This document shows positions 42,626 to 51,312 of a stretch of 64,000 nucleotides of DNA, piece by piece. Both the position numbers and the translations under genes were made by a program. The notes beneath the pieces were generated by a model. The model did no database searches. It saw nothing but the letters and a program-made list of their open reading frames with translations, and was not told the origin of the DNA. Within the stretch, counting starts at the first letter, position 1. Every line of letters starts with the position of its first letter. The stretch comes from Streptomyces sp. NBC_01497 (GTDB lineage Bacteria > Actinomycetota > Actinomycetes > Streptomycetales > Streptomycetaceae), in contig NZ_CP109427.1 in NCBI RefSeq assembly GCF_036250695.1, positions 1,550,001-1,614,000 on the forward strand, written 5' to 3'.

Positions 42626-43741
42626 ATGTCCGTTCTCCGTACCCCCGCGCGCCGACGCCTGGCCGTCGCCGCCGCCCTGCCCTTGACCGCGCTGCTCATC
42701 ACCTCCTGCGGCTACGGTTCGAAGGCCGACAAGAGCGCCGCCGCCTCGCCCGCGGCGAGCACCGGCGGCAAGAAGCTGTCGGCCGACCAGGTCAGGATCG
42801 GCTACTTCCCGAACCTGACGCACGCCACGGCCCTCGTCGGTGTCCAGCGCGGCATCTTCCAGAAGGACCTGGGCGGTACGCAGCTCAAGGGCACCACCTT
42901 CAACGCGGGCCCGTCCGAGGTCGAGGCGCTCAACGCGGGCAGCATCGACATCGGCTTCATCGGACCCTCCCCCGCCATCAACGCGTACACCCAGTCGGGC
43001 GGCAAGAGCCTGCGGATCATCGGCGGTTCGGCCTCCGGCGGCGTCAAGCTGGTGGTCAACCCGAAGAAGATCACGTCCGAGAGCGACCTCAAGGGCAAGA
43101 AGATAGCGACGCCGCAGCTGGGGAACACGCAGGACGTGGCGTTCCTCAACTGGCTGAACACCAAGGGCTGGAAGGTCGACCCGCAGTCCGGCAAGGGCGC
43201 GGTGTCGGTCGTCCGCGAGGACAACAGTGTGACCGTGGACGCCTTCAAGACCGGGGCGATCGACGGCGCGTGGGTGCCCGAGCCGACGGCGTCGCAGCTG
43301 CTCGGGGAGGGCGGCAAGACGCTCATCGACGAGTCCGACCTGTGGCCCGGCAAGAAGTTCGTGATCACCAACATCGTGGTGTCGCAGTCGTTCCTGAAGG
43401 CCCACCCGGACGTCGTCCAGGCGGTTCTCAAGGGCTCCGTCGACACCAACAAGTGGATCAACGCGAACGAGGACCAGGCGAAGGCGTCCGCCAACGACGC
43501 GCTGAAGTCCCTGTCCGGCAAGGCACTCAAGCCGTCCGTCCTCGACTCGGCCTGGCCGTCGATCAAGATCACGGATGACCCGCTGGCGGCCACGCTGCAG
43601 GCCGAGGCGAACCACGCCGTCACGGCGGGCCTCCTCAAGAAGCCGGACCTCAAGGGCATCTACGACCTGGACCCGCTGAACAAGGTGCTCGCCTCCGAGG
43701 GACAGCCGGCCGTCTCCGACGCGGGACTCGGCACCCACTAG
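42626..43741 (+). CDS. Sulfonate/taurine/nitrate-type ABC transporter substrate-binding lipoprotein
   Basis: A 371-residue periplasmic-type binding protein anchored as a lipoprotein. The lipobox is LLITSC (lipidated Cys about residue 28), followed by a Ser/Ala/Gly linker. The mature part opens with DQVRIGYFPNLTHATAL, typical of the NMT1/SsuA-TauA fold, and has GSIDIGFIGPSPAINAYTQS and DGAWVPEPTASQLL. In this operon the ligand is likely an organosulfur compound (alkanesulfonate or taurine) or possibly sulfate itself. No monooxygenase (SsuD or TauD) gene is linked, which leaves the substrate open. Confidence 0.88.
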   Translation: MSVLRTPARRRLAVAAALPLTALLITSCGYGSKADKSAAASPAASTGGKKLSADQVRIGYFPNLTHATALVGVQRGIFQKDLGGTQLKGTTFNAGPSEVEALNAGSIDIGFIGPSPAINAYTQSGGKSLRIIGGSASGGVKLVVNPKKITSESDLKGKKIATPQLGNTQDVAFLNWLNTKGWKVDPQSGKGAVSVVREDNSVTVDAFKTGAIDGAWVPEPTASQLLGEGGKTLIDESDLWPGKKFVITNIVVSQSFLKAHPDVVQAVLKGSVDTNKWINANEDQAKASANDALKSLSGKALKPSVLDSAWPSIKITDDPLAATLQAEANHAVTAGLLKKPDLKGIYDLDPLNKVLASEGQPAVSDAGLGTH

Positions 43742-43747
43742 CCGCCC

Positions 43748-43776
43748 GGGCGCGTACGCACCGACCGTACGCGCCC
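43748..43776 (+). terminator. Hairpin between binding-protein and ATPase genes
   Basis: A perfect 11-bp stem (GGGCGCGTACG with its complement) and 7-nt loop begin 7 nt after the lipoprotein stop. Inside an ABC operon such a stem usually allows the abundant binding protein to exceed the membrane subunits by partial termination or mRNA protection. Confidence 0.6.
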
Positions 43777-43842
43777 CGTGCGGTTCCCCGCACCCGTCCG
43801 CATCCCATCCAACGCCACGACCGCTCCCAGGAGGTGACGACC

Positions 43843-44631
43843 ATGGCGTCCTCGCTCGTCAAGGCCGCCGACGAGACCCCGGCGGTGGAGCACGCCGCCC
43901 GGATCGACCACGTCTCGAAGGCATTCGGCACGGCCGCCGGCCGGCAGCTCGTCCTCGACGACATCACCCTCGATGTCGCACCCGGCGAGTTCGTCACCCT
44001 GCTGGGGGCGTCCGGCTGCGGCAAGTCGACGCTGCTCGGGCTCGTCGCGGGGCTCGACGAGCCCACGGCGGGCACGATCAGCACCGAGGGCAGGCCCGCC
44101 CTGATGTTCCAGGAGCACGCCCTCTTCCCATGGCTGACCGCGGGCAAGAACATCGAGCTGGCGCTTCGGCTGCGCGGCGTCCCGCGGCAGGAGCGGCGTG
44201 CCGAGGCAGAACGGCTGCTCGAACTGGTGCGGCTGAAGGGCGCGTACGGCAAGCGCGTGCACGAACTGTCCGGCGGCATGCGCCAGCGCGTCGCACTGGC
44301 CAGGGCGCTGGCGCAGGACAGCAGGCTGCTCCTGATGGACGAGCCGTTCGCCGCGCTCGACGCCATCACCCGGGACGTCCTGCACGACGAGCTGACCCGG
44401 ATCTGGCGCGAGACCGATGTGTCCATCCTCTTCGTCACGCACAACGTGCGTGAGGCGGTACGGCTCGCCCAGCGGGTTGTCCTGCTGTCCTCGCGCCCCG
44501 GCAAGGTGGCACGGGTGTGGCAGGTCGACATCCCGCAGCCGCGCCGCATCGAGGACCCGGCGGTCGCCGCGCTGTCCGTCGAGATCACCGAACAACTCCG
44601 TGGGGAGATCCGCCGCCATGGCCAGCACTGA
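43843..44631 (+). CDS. ABC transporter ATP-binding protein (SsuB/TauB type)
   Basis: A 262-residue ATPase. Walker A is LLGASGCGKSTLLG, the Q-loop is LMFQEHALFPWLTAGKNIEL, the signature is LSGGMRQRVALARAL, Walker B is LLLMDEPFAALDAITR and the H-switch is FVTHNVREAVRLA; all key residues are intact. ATG 43843 sits 8 nt after AGGAGG; GTG 43834 lies on the site and is unlikely. The end overlaps the permease start by 14 bp. It powers uptake by the neighbouring permease and lipoprotein. Confidence 0.93.
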   Translation: MASSLVKAADETPAVEHAARIDHVSKAFGTAAGRQLVLDDITLDVAPGEFVTLLGASGCGKSTLLGLVAGLDEPTAGTISTEGRPALMFQEHALFPWLTAGKNIELALRLRGVPRQERRAEAERLLELVRLKGAYGKRVHELSGGMRQRVALARALAQDSRLLLMDEPFAALDAITRDVLHDELTRIWRETDVSILFVTHNVREAVRLAQRVVLLSSRPGKVARVWQVDIPQPRRIEDPAVAALSVEITEQLRGEIRRHGQH

Positions 44632-45532
44632 CACGACACCGCCCGATACGGCGGAAGCGGACGCGCGAGGCCGGCAGCAGGACCTCGCGGGGCTCGAAGC
44701 CGGACTCGACGCGCTGGAGACCTCCGGCCCCCTCCGGGTGCCGCTGCGGCGCACCCTGGTCAGCAAGGTGCTGCCGCCCCTCACGGCGGTGGTACTGGTC
44801 CTGGTGGTGTGGGAGCTGCTGGTACTGGGGCACGTCGCGCCCAGCTACAAGCTGCCCTCGCCGGGCGCCGTGTGGGGCGAGGTGAGCGACGCGTGGGAGC
44901 AGGGCACGCTGCTCGGCTACATCTGGACGAGCGTGGAACGCGGCCTGCTCGGGTTCCTGCTGGCGCTGGTGATCGGCACCCCGCTCGGCCTGGTGGTGGC
45001 GCGGGTGCGGCCGGTGCGCGCGGCGATCGGCCCGATCCTGTCCGGTCTCCAGTCGCTGCCCTCGGTCGCGTGGGTGCCGCCCGCGGTCATCTGGCTCGGC
45101 CTGAACGACCGGATGATGTACGCGGTGATCCTGCTGGGCGCGGTGCCCTCGATCGCCAACGGTCTGGTCTCCGGCGTGGACCAGGTCCCGCCGCTGTACC
45201 TGCGGGCCGGGCGGACGCTCGGCGCGAGCGGCCTGCGCGGCACATGGCACATCGTGATGCCGGCCGCACTGCCCGGCTATCTGGCAGGCTTGAAGCAGGG
45301 ATGGGCGTTCTCCTGGCGGTCGCTGATGGCCGCGGAGATCATCGCGTCCTCTCCCGACCTCGGCATCGGCCTCGGCCAGCTGCTGGAGAACGGCCGCACC
45401 AACAGCAGCATGTCGACGGTGTTCCTGGCGATCTTCCTGATTTTGATCGTCGGTATCGCGGTGGACCTGCTGATCTTCAGTCCGCTGGAGCGGTGGGTGC
45501 TCCGCAGTCGCGGCCTCGTCACCAAGAGTTGA
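44618..45532 (+). CDS. ABC transporter permease (SsuC/TauC type)
   Basis: A 304-residue membrane subunit with about six helices after a 45-residue acidic cytosolic N-terminus. Helix 1 is LTAVVLVLVVWELLVLGHVA. The EAA loop that contacts the ATPase reads YLRAGRTLGASGLRGTWHIV, followed by MPAALPGYLAGLKQGWAFSW, typical for this family. ATG 44618 lies within the ATPase gene and has GGGGAG upstream. It is part of the same uptake system as the preceding two genes. Confidence 0.92.
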   Translation: MASTDTTPPDTAEADARGRQQDLAGLEAGLDALETSGPLRVPLRRTLVSKVLPPLTAVVLVLVVWELLVLGHVAPSYKLPSPGAVWGEVSDAWEQGTLLGYIWTSVERGLLGFLLALVIGTPLGLVVARVRPVRAAIGPILSGLQSLPSVAWVPPAVIWLGLNDRMMYAVILLGAVPSIANGLVSGVDQVPPLYLRAGRTLGASGLRGTWHIVMPAALPGYLAGLKQGWAFSWRSLMAAEIIASSPDLGIGLGQLLENGRTNSSMSTVFLAIFLILIVGIAVDLLIFSPLERWVLRSRGLVTKS

Positions 45533-45540
45533 TTGCGCCC

Positions 45541-46374
45541 ATGTACCAGGCACGTCCGCTTCTGCTGCTCATCGCCCACGGCAGCCGCGATCCGCGGCAC
45601 GCGGCGACCGTGCACGCGCTCGCCGAGCGCGTGCGGTCGCTGCGGCCCGAGCTGCGCGTGGAGACGGCCTTCCTCGACTTCAACGCGCCGTCGGTGCCCG
45701 GTCTGCTGGACCGGCTGGCGGCGCAGGCACGGGAGCGCGGTGCCCGGCGCGAGGTGGTGGCACTGCCGGTGCTGCTGTCACGCGCCTTCCACGCGAAGAC
45801 GGACATCCCGGCCGTGCTGCGTGAGGGGTCCGTGCGCCATCCGCTGCTGCGGATCCGGCAGGCCCCGGTGCTCGGTCCCTCGCCGCTGCTGCTGCGGGCG
45901 CTGGACCGGCGCCTCGCCGAGGCCGGGCTGAGCGCGGTCGACCGTCCCTCGACCGGGGTCGTCCTCGCGGCGGCGGGCTCCAGCGACCCGGAGGCGGCCG
46001 CGGTGATCGCCGGGATCGCCCGGGAGTGGGCCCGCGCCGGCTGGTGCGCCGTGCGGCCCGCCTTCGCCTCGGCGTCCCTGCCCCGTACCGAGGACGTGGT
46101 GCGGGAACTGCGGGCCGCGGGCGCGCGGCGGGTCGCGGTGGCGCCGTACGTCATCGCGCCGGGCCGGCTGCCTGACCGCATCGTCGCGGGGGCCGACGCG
46201 GCGGGCGCGGACGTCCTCGCGGAGGTCCTCGGCCCCGCGCCCGAGGTCGCGCGGCTGCTGCTGGCGCGGTACGAGGAGACGGCCGGATCCCTCGCGGCGG
46301 ACTCCTTCGTCTCCGGCGCCCTGACCGGCGATCCGTTCCACGGGCCCCGGGTGCCGGCGCCACGCTCGGCCTGA
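45541..46374 (+). CDS. Sirohydrochlorin chelatase (CbiX-type)
   Basis: A 277-residue protein of two CbiX-like halves. The first half has the metal-binding histidines His13 (LLIAHGSRDPRH) and His84 (LLSRAFHAKTDIP). In the second half the matching positions are degenerate (VVLAAAGSSDPEA, VAPYVIAPGRLPDRI), so only one active site is likely. It inserts iron into sirohydrochlorin to give siroheme, the cofactor of the sulfite reductase at the head of this operon. It begins 8 bp after the permease stop. A cobalt chelatase role in B12 synthesis is the main alternative, but no cob genes are near. Confidence 0.88.
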   Translation: MYQARPLLLLIAHGSRDPRHAATVHALAERVRSLRPELRVETAFLDFNAPSVPGLLDRLAAQARERGARREVVALPVLLSRAFHAKTDIPAVLREGSVRHPLLRIRQAPVLGPSPLLLRALDRRLAEAGLSAVDRPSTGVVLAAAGSSDPEAAAVIAGIAREWARAGWCAVRPAFASASLPRTEDVVRELRAAGARRVAVAPYVIAPGRLPDRIVAGADAAGADVLAEVLGPAPEVARLLLARYEETAGSLAADSFVSGALTGDPFHGPRVPAPRSA

Positions 46375-46491
46375 GCCCCGGCTTTCCGTTCGCACGGCGT
46401 GCCCACGGTCCGTGGGGACGCGCCCGCACCCTGAGCGGCCCTGGCACGTACGCGACGGCAGGGCCCGGGGCGCGGGCCCGGGCCGCGCGGG

Positions 46492-47595
46492 TCAGTACAC
46501 GCCCTCGACGACGGCGCTCTCGCCGAACGTGGCCAGCGGACCGACCTCGCCGACCGCGTCGCCGACGCTCCCCGCCGGCGGCGCGACCCGTACGGCCGTG
46601 TCCCGTTCGAGGTTGTTGGGCAGCAGGAACGACGCGCTCACGTGGTTCATCACGACCTGCCCCCGCTCCCCGTACGCGACCTGCCGCCCGGTGTCCTGGT
46701 CGAGCACACGGAAGGTGGTGAACGGCGACGGCGGGTCGAAGACGCAGGGGTCGTCCACGGATCCCCCGGGCCGCTCGGCCGCGGCGCCGAGGATCATGGT
46801 GCTGCCGTAGACGCCGAGCATCGGCACCCCGGGCCACACCTCCGTGCGCAGCAGGGCCCGCGTGTCCTCGTCCATATGGGCTCCGCCCCACATGATGCCC
46901 TTGACCTTCTCCCCGACCAGTTCGGCGAGTTCGTCGTCGGCGGCGATCGCCTCCAGCAGCGGCGGCGTGGTCATCAGGCCGCCGATCCGCTGCCCGCGCA
47001 GCACGTGCCGGGCCTGCTCCAGGAGGTGCGCGACGTACGCGGCGACCTCGTCGGTGCGGCCCGCGGCGGCCAGCGTCTTGACCCACCGCGGGTCGAGATC
47101 GACCGTGTAGGGGATGCCGCCGCGGATCCGGATCGTCCGGGCGACGAGTTCGCCGACGAGGTGCGGTCCCGTGGGCCCGAGCATCAGCCAGTCGGTGCCG
47201 CGGGGGATGCCCGCCGCGTCGAGCGGCGCGCCGAGGAAGTCGGGATCCTGGTCGAGCCAGTGCTGCAGCAGGACGACCCGCTTGGGGGCCCCGGTCGTCC
47301 CGCCGCTCTCGTAGACCCCGACGACGGGTGCGTCGGGGCCGTACCCCTGCGGGATCAGGTCCCGGGCCGCGACGTCGCGCAGTTCGTCGGTGACGTTCGG
47401 GAAGAGTGCCAGGTCGTCGAGGGTCTTGACGTCCGTGCGCGGGTCGAAGCCGAGGGTCGCGGCCCGCGACAGCCAGAACGGCGAGCCCGTCTCGGGGCCG
47501 AAGTGCCAGGCCATGGCGGCCCGGAGGAACTCGTCGGGGTCGCGGGGTTCGCCGAGGGGCAGATCGAGGACCGGGACGCCGGAGGTTACGGACAC
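46492..47595 (-). CDS. LuxE/EhpF/GriC-like acyl-adenylating enzyme (carboxylic acid reductase component)
   Basis: A 367-residue ANL-superfamily enzyme, short because the usual C-terminal lid domain is mostly missing. The ATP P-loop is VYESGGTTGAPKRVVLLQ (about residues 95-112). Further core motifs are GTDWLMLGPTGPHLVGEL, GIMWGGAHMDEDTRALL and MLGVYGSTMILGAA. It resembles the phenylacetate-CoA ligase-like proteins of phenazine (EhpF) and grixazone (GriC) pathways and luciferase LuxE, which activate a carboxylate with ATP and hand the acyl group to a reductase. GTG 47595 has AGGAG 6 nt upstream. It follows the reductase gene by 85 bp on the same strand. The acid substrate is unknown. Confidence 0.78.
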   Translation of the reverse strand: MSVTSGVPVLDLPLGEPRDPDEFLRAAMAWHFGPETGSPFWLSRAATLGFDPRTDVKTLDDLALFPNVTDELRDVAARDLIPQGYGPDAPVVGVYESGGTTGAPKRVVLLQHWLDQDPDFLGAPLDAAGIPRGTDWLMLGPTGPHLVGELVARTIRIRGGIPYTVDLDPRWVKTLAAAGRTDEVAAYVAHLLEQARHVLRGQRIGGLMTTPPLLEAIAADDELAELVGEKVKGIMWGGAHMDEDTRALLRTEVWPGVPMLGVYGSTMILGAAAERPGGSVDDPCVFDPPSPFTTFRVLDQDTGRQVAYGERGQVVMNHVSASFLLPNNLERDTAVRVAPPAGSVGDAVGEVGPLATFGESAVVEGVY

Positions 47596-47680
47596 TGCGT
47601 CTCCTGTGGGGCTGTGGGGGGTGCTGTGCGGGGGCGGTGTGCGGGAGTGCTGTGCGGGGGCGGTTCGGGGCTGCGGGCAC

Positions 47681-49048
47681 TCAGCCGCGTACGAGCCCCT
47701 TGGAGCGCATCAGGAACGAGCCGAGGTGGTCGTCGTGCGGGACGCCCGGGGCCATCCAGTGCGTGGGGTGGTCGCCGATGTACAGGTTCTTGACCGTGGG
47801 GTCCTCGTACAGCTCGTCCAGCAGGTCCTCGTCGGAGGTGAGCGCCGTGACGACCAGACTGTCGCCGAGGGCGCGGGCCCCGGCCTCCCGGGTCCAGGGC
47901 GCCACCCACACGCAGGGGAAGGGCAGTTCGACGCCGGTCTGGGGGGCGTGGGGATCGTCGAGTTCGAAGACGGCCGGGCGCAGGACGGCGCTGCCGTCCC
48001 CGAGGTCGTCCACGACGCCCGCGGCGCCGAGCCAGGCGAGAGCGCCCTGCGCCCGCTCGATCAGGTGCCGCTCGATGGCGCGCGCGCCATCGAGCGGATG
48101 GACGGGGAGCACCGCCTTCTCGTGGTGCGGCGGCAGGCTGGGGATCGTGGCGAGGCGCTCCGCGAGGGCCCTGGCCAGCGGCGCCGCGTCGCCCTCCACG
48201 AACACGGCGGTGGTGTTGACGCAGGCGGTGCCCCCGTGGTGGGCCACGGAGTCGACGATGACGTCGATGTGCTCGCGCCAGTCGGTGTCGGCGGTGACGA
48301 GGATCTTCGAGCGGCCGGGTCCGTTGGGCAGTACGGCCGGGTCGGCGGCGTACTTGTCGATGACCTCCTGGCCGCCGTACACCATGCCGAGGTCGGCCCC
48401 GCGCAGCACGTCGTCGGCGGTTTCGTGGTCGGTCGGCAGCAGGGCGATCATGTCCTCGCCGAACCCGGCCTCGCGCAGCGCGGACACCAGCCGGAACGGC
48501 GTGAGCGGTTCGCGGCGCGAGGGACGTACGGCGACACGGAAGCCGAGAGCCACGGCCTGAAGCCATTGCGCGTGCACGGCGGGGTGGTTCCCGGCCGCGT
48601 GCACGGCGAACACCTCGCCGCGCCGGATCCAGCCGGCCGCACCGCCCAGCACGCGGGTGTCGCGCCAGTCCTCGACGTCGCCGGCCGGCCGGCCCGCCTG
48701 CGCGCTCGGGTACGCCTCGGCGGCTGCGGAGCGGATCGAGTCGACGGCGGAGCGTACGTTGGCGAGCGGGGTGCCGGAGAGCAGGCAGACGGTGTCCCGG
48801 TACTCGCTCGCGGTCATCCCGGCCACCGTGCCGTCGGCGAACAGTTCGCCCGCCCGCTTCAGGGCGGCGAGCCTGGCGTCCCTCGGCAGGGGCCGGGCCC
48901 GGCGCAGCGCCTTCATCGTCCGTTTGACGTACAGCCGTGGCACGAGGCTGAGTTCGGCCACGGTCCTGCCGTACACGTCGGTGATGTCGGTGCGGTTGCG
49001 GGTGCGGAACGGGCCGGCGGGGCCCAGGGCGTCGAGTTGCGCGATCAT
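47681..49048 (-). CDS. LuxC/GriD-like acyl reductase (aldehyde dehydrogenase superfamily)
   Basis: A 455-residue aldehyde dehydrogenase-fold protein. The catalytic Cys276 lies in HHGGTACVNTTAVFVEG, the LuxC/GriD-type context. VFAVHAAGNHPAVHAQWLQA and FRVAVRPSRREPLTPFRL form the nucleotide-binding part, and PTVKNLYIGDHPTHWM is a conserved late motif. Together with the downstream adenylating enzyme it should reduce a carboxylic acid, via an enzyme-bound thioester, to an aldehyde using NAD(P)H. ATG 49048 has AGGAG 5 nt upstream. It is divergent from the TetR gene and probably controlled by it. Confidence 0.8.
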   Translation of the reverse strand: MIAQLDALGPAGPFRTRNRTDITDVYGRTVAELSLVPRLYVKRTMKALRRARPLPRDARLAALKRAGELFADGTVAGMTASEYRDTVCLLSGTPLANVRSAVDSIRSAAAEAYPSAQAGRPAGDVEDWRDTRVLGGAAGWIRRGEVFAVHAAGNHPAVHAQWLQAVALGFRVAVRPSRREPLTPFRLVSALREAGFGEDMIALLPTDHETADDVLRGADLGMVYGGQEVIDKYAADPAVLPNGPGRSKILVTADTDWREHIDVIVDSVAHHGGTACVNTTAVFVEGDAAPLARALAERLATIPSLPPHHEKAVLPVHPLDGARAIERHLIERAQGALAWLGAAGVVDDLGDGSAVLRPAVFELDDPHAPQTGVELPFPCVWVAPWTREAGARALGDSLVVTALTSDEDLLDELYEDPTVKNLYIGDHPTHWMAPGVPHDDHLGSFLMRSKGLVRG

Positions 49049-49124
49049 GTCGCTCCTGTGGGGGGAAGGGCGCCACGACGGGCCACTGGTCCGGCACCCG
49101 GCGTCACCGTCCACGGTGGCTTTC

Positions 49125-49147
49125 CTTTACGATCATGTCAAGTAAAG
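49125..49147. promoter_or_regulatory. Candidate TetR operator in the divergent promoter region
   Basis: CTTTAC (49125-49130) and GTAAAG (49142-49147) form an inverted repeat with an 11-bp centre between the reductase cassette and the TetR gene. On the minus strand TTGACA lies inside it and could be the cassette's -35. A bound repressor here would silence both directions. Confidence 0.55.
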
Positions 49148-49170
49148 CCATCGCAAGCTATCCTCGTGCG

Positions 49171-49836
49171 ATGCGGCCCACGGCTGGAAACACCCCCGAG
49201 CAGGAGGTCCCGCCTCCCGACGCGCCGCCGGCGCCCCGGGGGCCCGGCAGACCCAGGGACCCGTCCCTGGAGAGGGCCATTCTGCGGGCGACGGTCGGCA
49301 GGCTAGCCTCCGACGGCTACTCCCGCATGACCATCGGCGATATCGCGGCCGACGCCGGGGTGACCCGGCCCACGGTCTACAGGCGGTGGGCGAACAAGCG
49401 CCAACTGGTCATGGAGGCGCTGGATTTCAGCTTCCAGGAGGACCAGGACGACCAGCCGTCCGACCATATCGACACGCTCCCGCCCCTCGCCGCGCTCAAG
49501 GAGGCGATCCGCCACGTCGACCCGCGAGGGCTGCACGGCCGCGGAGTGAAGATCACGGGGAACGCGCTCGCGGAGGCGGACCGCGAGCCCGACCTGCTCG
49601 ACATCGTGCGCCGGCACGCGGTGGAGCCGAGGACCCGGGTACTCACCAGGACCCTGCGGCGCCTGGCCGACGCGGGTCTGCTCCGTCGGGGGCTGGACCT
49701 CGGCACGATCTGCGACCTGTGCCTGGGCAGTTACTACTCCGCGTACCTCAGGGGTGAGGAGTCCCGCGACCTGCCGGACCGGGTGGTGGACACCCTGTGG
49801 CCGCTGATCGCCGCGCCCGACGCGGCGGATGTCTGA
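49171..49836 (+). CDS. TetR family transcriptional regulator
   Basis: A 221-residue repressor. After a Pro-rich N-terminus, the HTH runs from AILRATVGRLASDGYSRMTI through GDIAADAGVTRPTVYRRWAN to KRQLVMEAL, the standard TetR order. The C-terminal helical domain is variable and should bind a ligand. ATG 49171 is preferred: TATCCT ends 6 nt upstream with no ribosome site, the pattern of a leaderless transcript. ATG 49135 would add 12 residues. It probably represses the divergent carboxylic acid reductase genes and itself. Confidence 0.88.
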   Translation: MRPTAGNTPEQEVPPPDAPPAPRGPGRPRDPSLERAILRATVGRLASDGYSRMTIGDIAADAGVTRPTVYRRWANKRQLVMEALDFSFQEDQDDQPSDHIDTLPPLAALKEAIRHVDPRGLHGRGVKITGNALAEADREPDLLDIVRRHAVEPRTRVLTRTLRRLADAGLLRRGLDLGTICDLCLGSYYSAYLRGEESRDLPDRVVDTLWPLIAAPDAADV

Positions 49837-49932
49837 GGTCCCGCCGGGCGGGAGCCCGGCGACGCGGCGGCTGACGTCCAAGGCACCGGTGCCCCGCCGG
49901 CCCCGTCGACGCCTGTCCCCCCGCCCCCGCGA

Positions 49933-50976
49933 TCAGGCGCCCGCCGCGCCCGGGGCCCTGCGCGCGGGAGGGGTGAGCGCGGCGGCGGCCTCGTCGATGC
50001 GCTGCCTCAGTTCGGCGGCGGGCAGGGAGCCGGCGGGGCGGTGGCCGGCGGCGAACGCGTCCGCCAGGCGCTGCAAGGTCTCGTTGACCGGGGTGGCCAC
50101 GCCGTGCAGGCGGCCGAGCAGGACGATCTCGCCGTTGAGGTAGTCCGTCTCGATCGTGCCGGTGCCGCGGGTCAGGGACTGCCAGGACGACCCGCCGCCG
50201 CGCCGCGCGCCGGTGAACGGGTCGAAGTGGATGAGGGCGCGCGCCTCGTCCTGCTCCGCCTGCGTGGCGCAGTCGACGCCGGCGGCGGCCAGCACCGCCC
50301 AGCCCTCGGCGAGCGCCCGCTGGTGCACCGCCTTGGCGTCCTCGTCCGCGACCGGCGAGAGGGCCTCGATCGCGTTGGCGAGGTTCGCGAGCAGCTTCGC
50401 GTATTTCCACCGCATCGCGTCCGGCACCACGGGGGCGAGCAGCCGCGCCTTCTCCAGGTCCGCGCCGACGGCCCGCGCGGTGTCGTCCGTACCGGAGGGG
50501 TAACGGCCGAAGTGCAGGATGCCGGTGTACGGGGTGCTCGGCGCGAGCACTTCGCCCGGTTCGACGTGCGTCGCGGGCAGCCAGACGCACATGGCGTACA
50601 CGTGCCGGAACAGGCGCAGGGCGAGACGCTCGCTCTCCACGCCGTTCTGCGCGCACACCAGGGGCAGCCGCTCCCCCGCCGTGCCGCCGCCCGACACCGG
50701 CCGGCCCGCCCAGGCGGTCAGCGCGGCCAGGCTGTCCTGGGTCTTCACCGCCAGCACCAGTACGTCGTCCGGGCGCAGTTCGAGGTCCTGCGGCCCCTCG
50801 GCCACGGGGATCCGGTGGACCCGCGTGCCCTCGGGTGTGGTGAACGTCAGGCCGCGATCACGCAGCACCTCGAAGTGGGCGCCGCGCGCGACGAGGACGA
50901 CGTCCGTGCCCGCCTCGGCGAGCCGCCCGCCGATGCTGCCGCCGACGGCGCCCGCCCCGATGATGATGTACCGCAT
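49933..50976 (-). CDS. Ketopantoate reductase family protein
   Basis: A 347-residue NADPH-dependent oxidoreductase of the PanE/ApbA family. The Rossmann motif GAGAVGGSIGGRLAEAG opens the protein. VLVLAVKTQDSLAAL and VCAQNGVESERLALR complete the nucleotide domain. The catalytic Lys is in MRWKYAKLLANLANA, and SSWQSLTRGTGTIETDYLNG matches the C-terminal active-site helix. True ketopantoate reductases are near 300 aa, so with its insertions this may act on another 2-keto acid. It is monocistronic. Confidence 0.85.
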   Translation of the reverse strand: MRYIIIGAGAVGGSIGGRLAEAGTDVVLVARGAHFEVLRDRGLTFTTPEGTRVHRIPVAEGPQDLELRPDDVLVLAVKTQDSLAALTAWAGRPVSGGGTAGERLPLVCAQNGVESERLALRLFRHVYAMCVWLPATHVEPGEVLAPSTPYTGILHFGRYPSGTDDTARAVGADLEKARLLAPVVPDAMRWKYAKLLANLANAIEALSPVADEDAKAVHQRALAEGWAVLAAAGVDCATQAEQDEARALIHFDPFTGARRGGGSSWQSLTRGTGTIETDYLNGEIVLLGRLHGVATPVNETLQRLADAFAAGHRPAGSLPAAELRQRIDEAAAALTPPARRAPGAAGA

Positions 50977-51312
50977 GCCGGTCCCTTCCGCCTGTCGGCC
51001 GGTGTGGAGCAGTCAGGGGCCTTACGGGGCCCCGGTGACCGCCATCCTGCCAGGGCGCGGCGGACCCGGCGAGGCGTCAGGAACGAGCGGGCCGACCGTG
51101 TGGCGGGCCGCCCGCCCCGCCCCCCAGGTGGCCGCCCGCCGAGCGGGCGGCCAACTCACGGTGTCCTGACGCAAGTTGTTGGTGGGGCCACTGATCTCTT
51201 CTGCGGCTGTTCTCGTCCCGGCCACCCGTGGCACGGAGTGCCTGCACCCGGCGGCGCAATCCTTTCGGAGCCCCAGAAGTCGGCTCATCGCCGAGTTGAA
51301 AGGAACTTCGGA
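50977..51312. other. Divergent intergenic region, no gene seen
   Basis: Lies between the ketopantoate reductase-like gene and the exported phosphoesterase and should hold both promoters. No PHO-box-like direct repeat was recognised. Confidence 0.3.
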
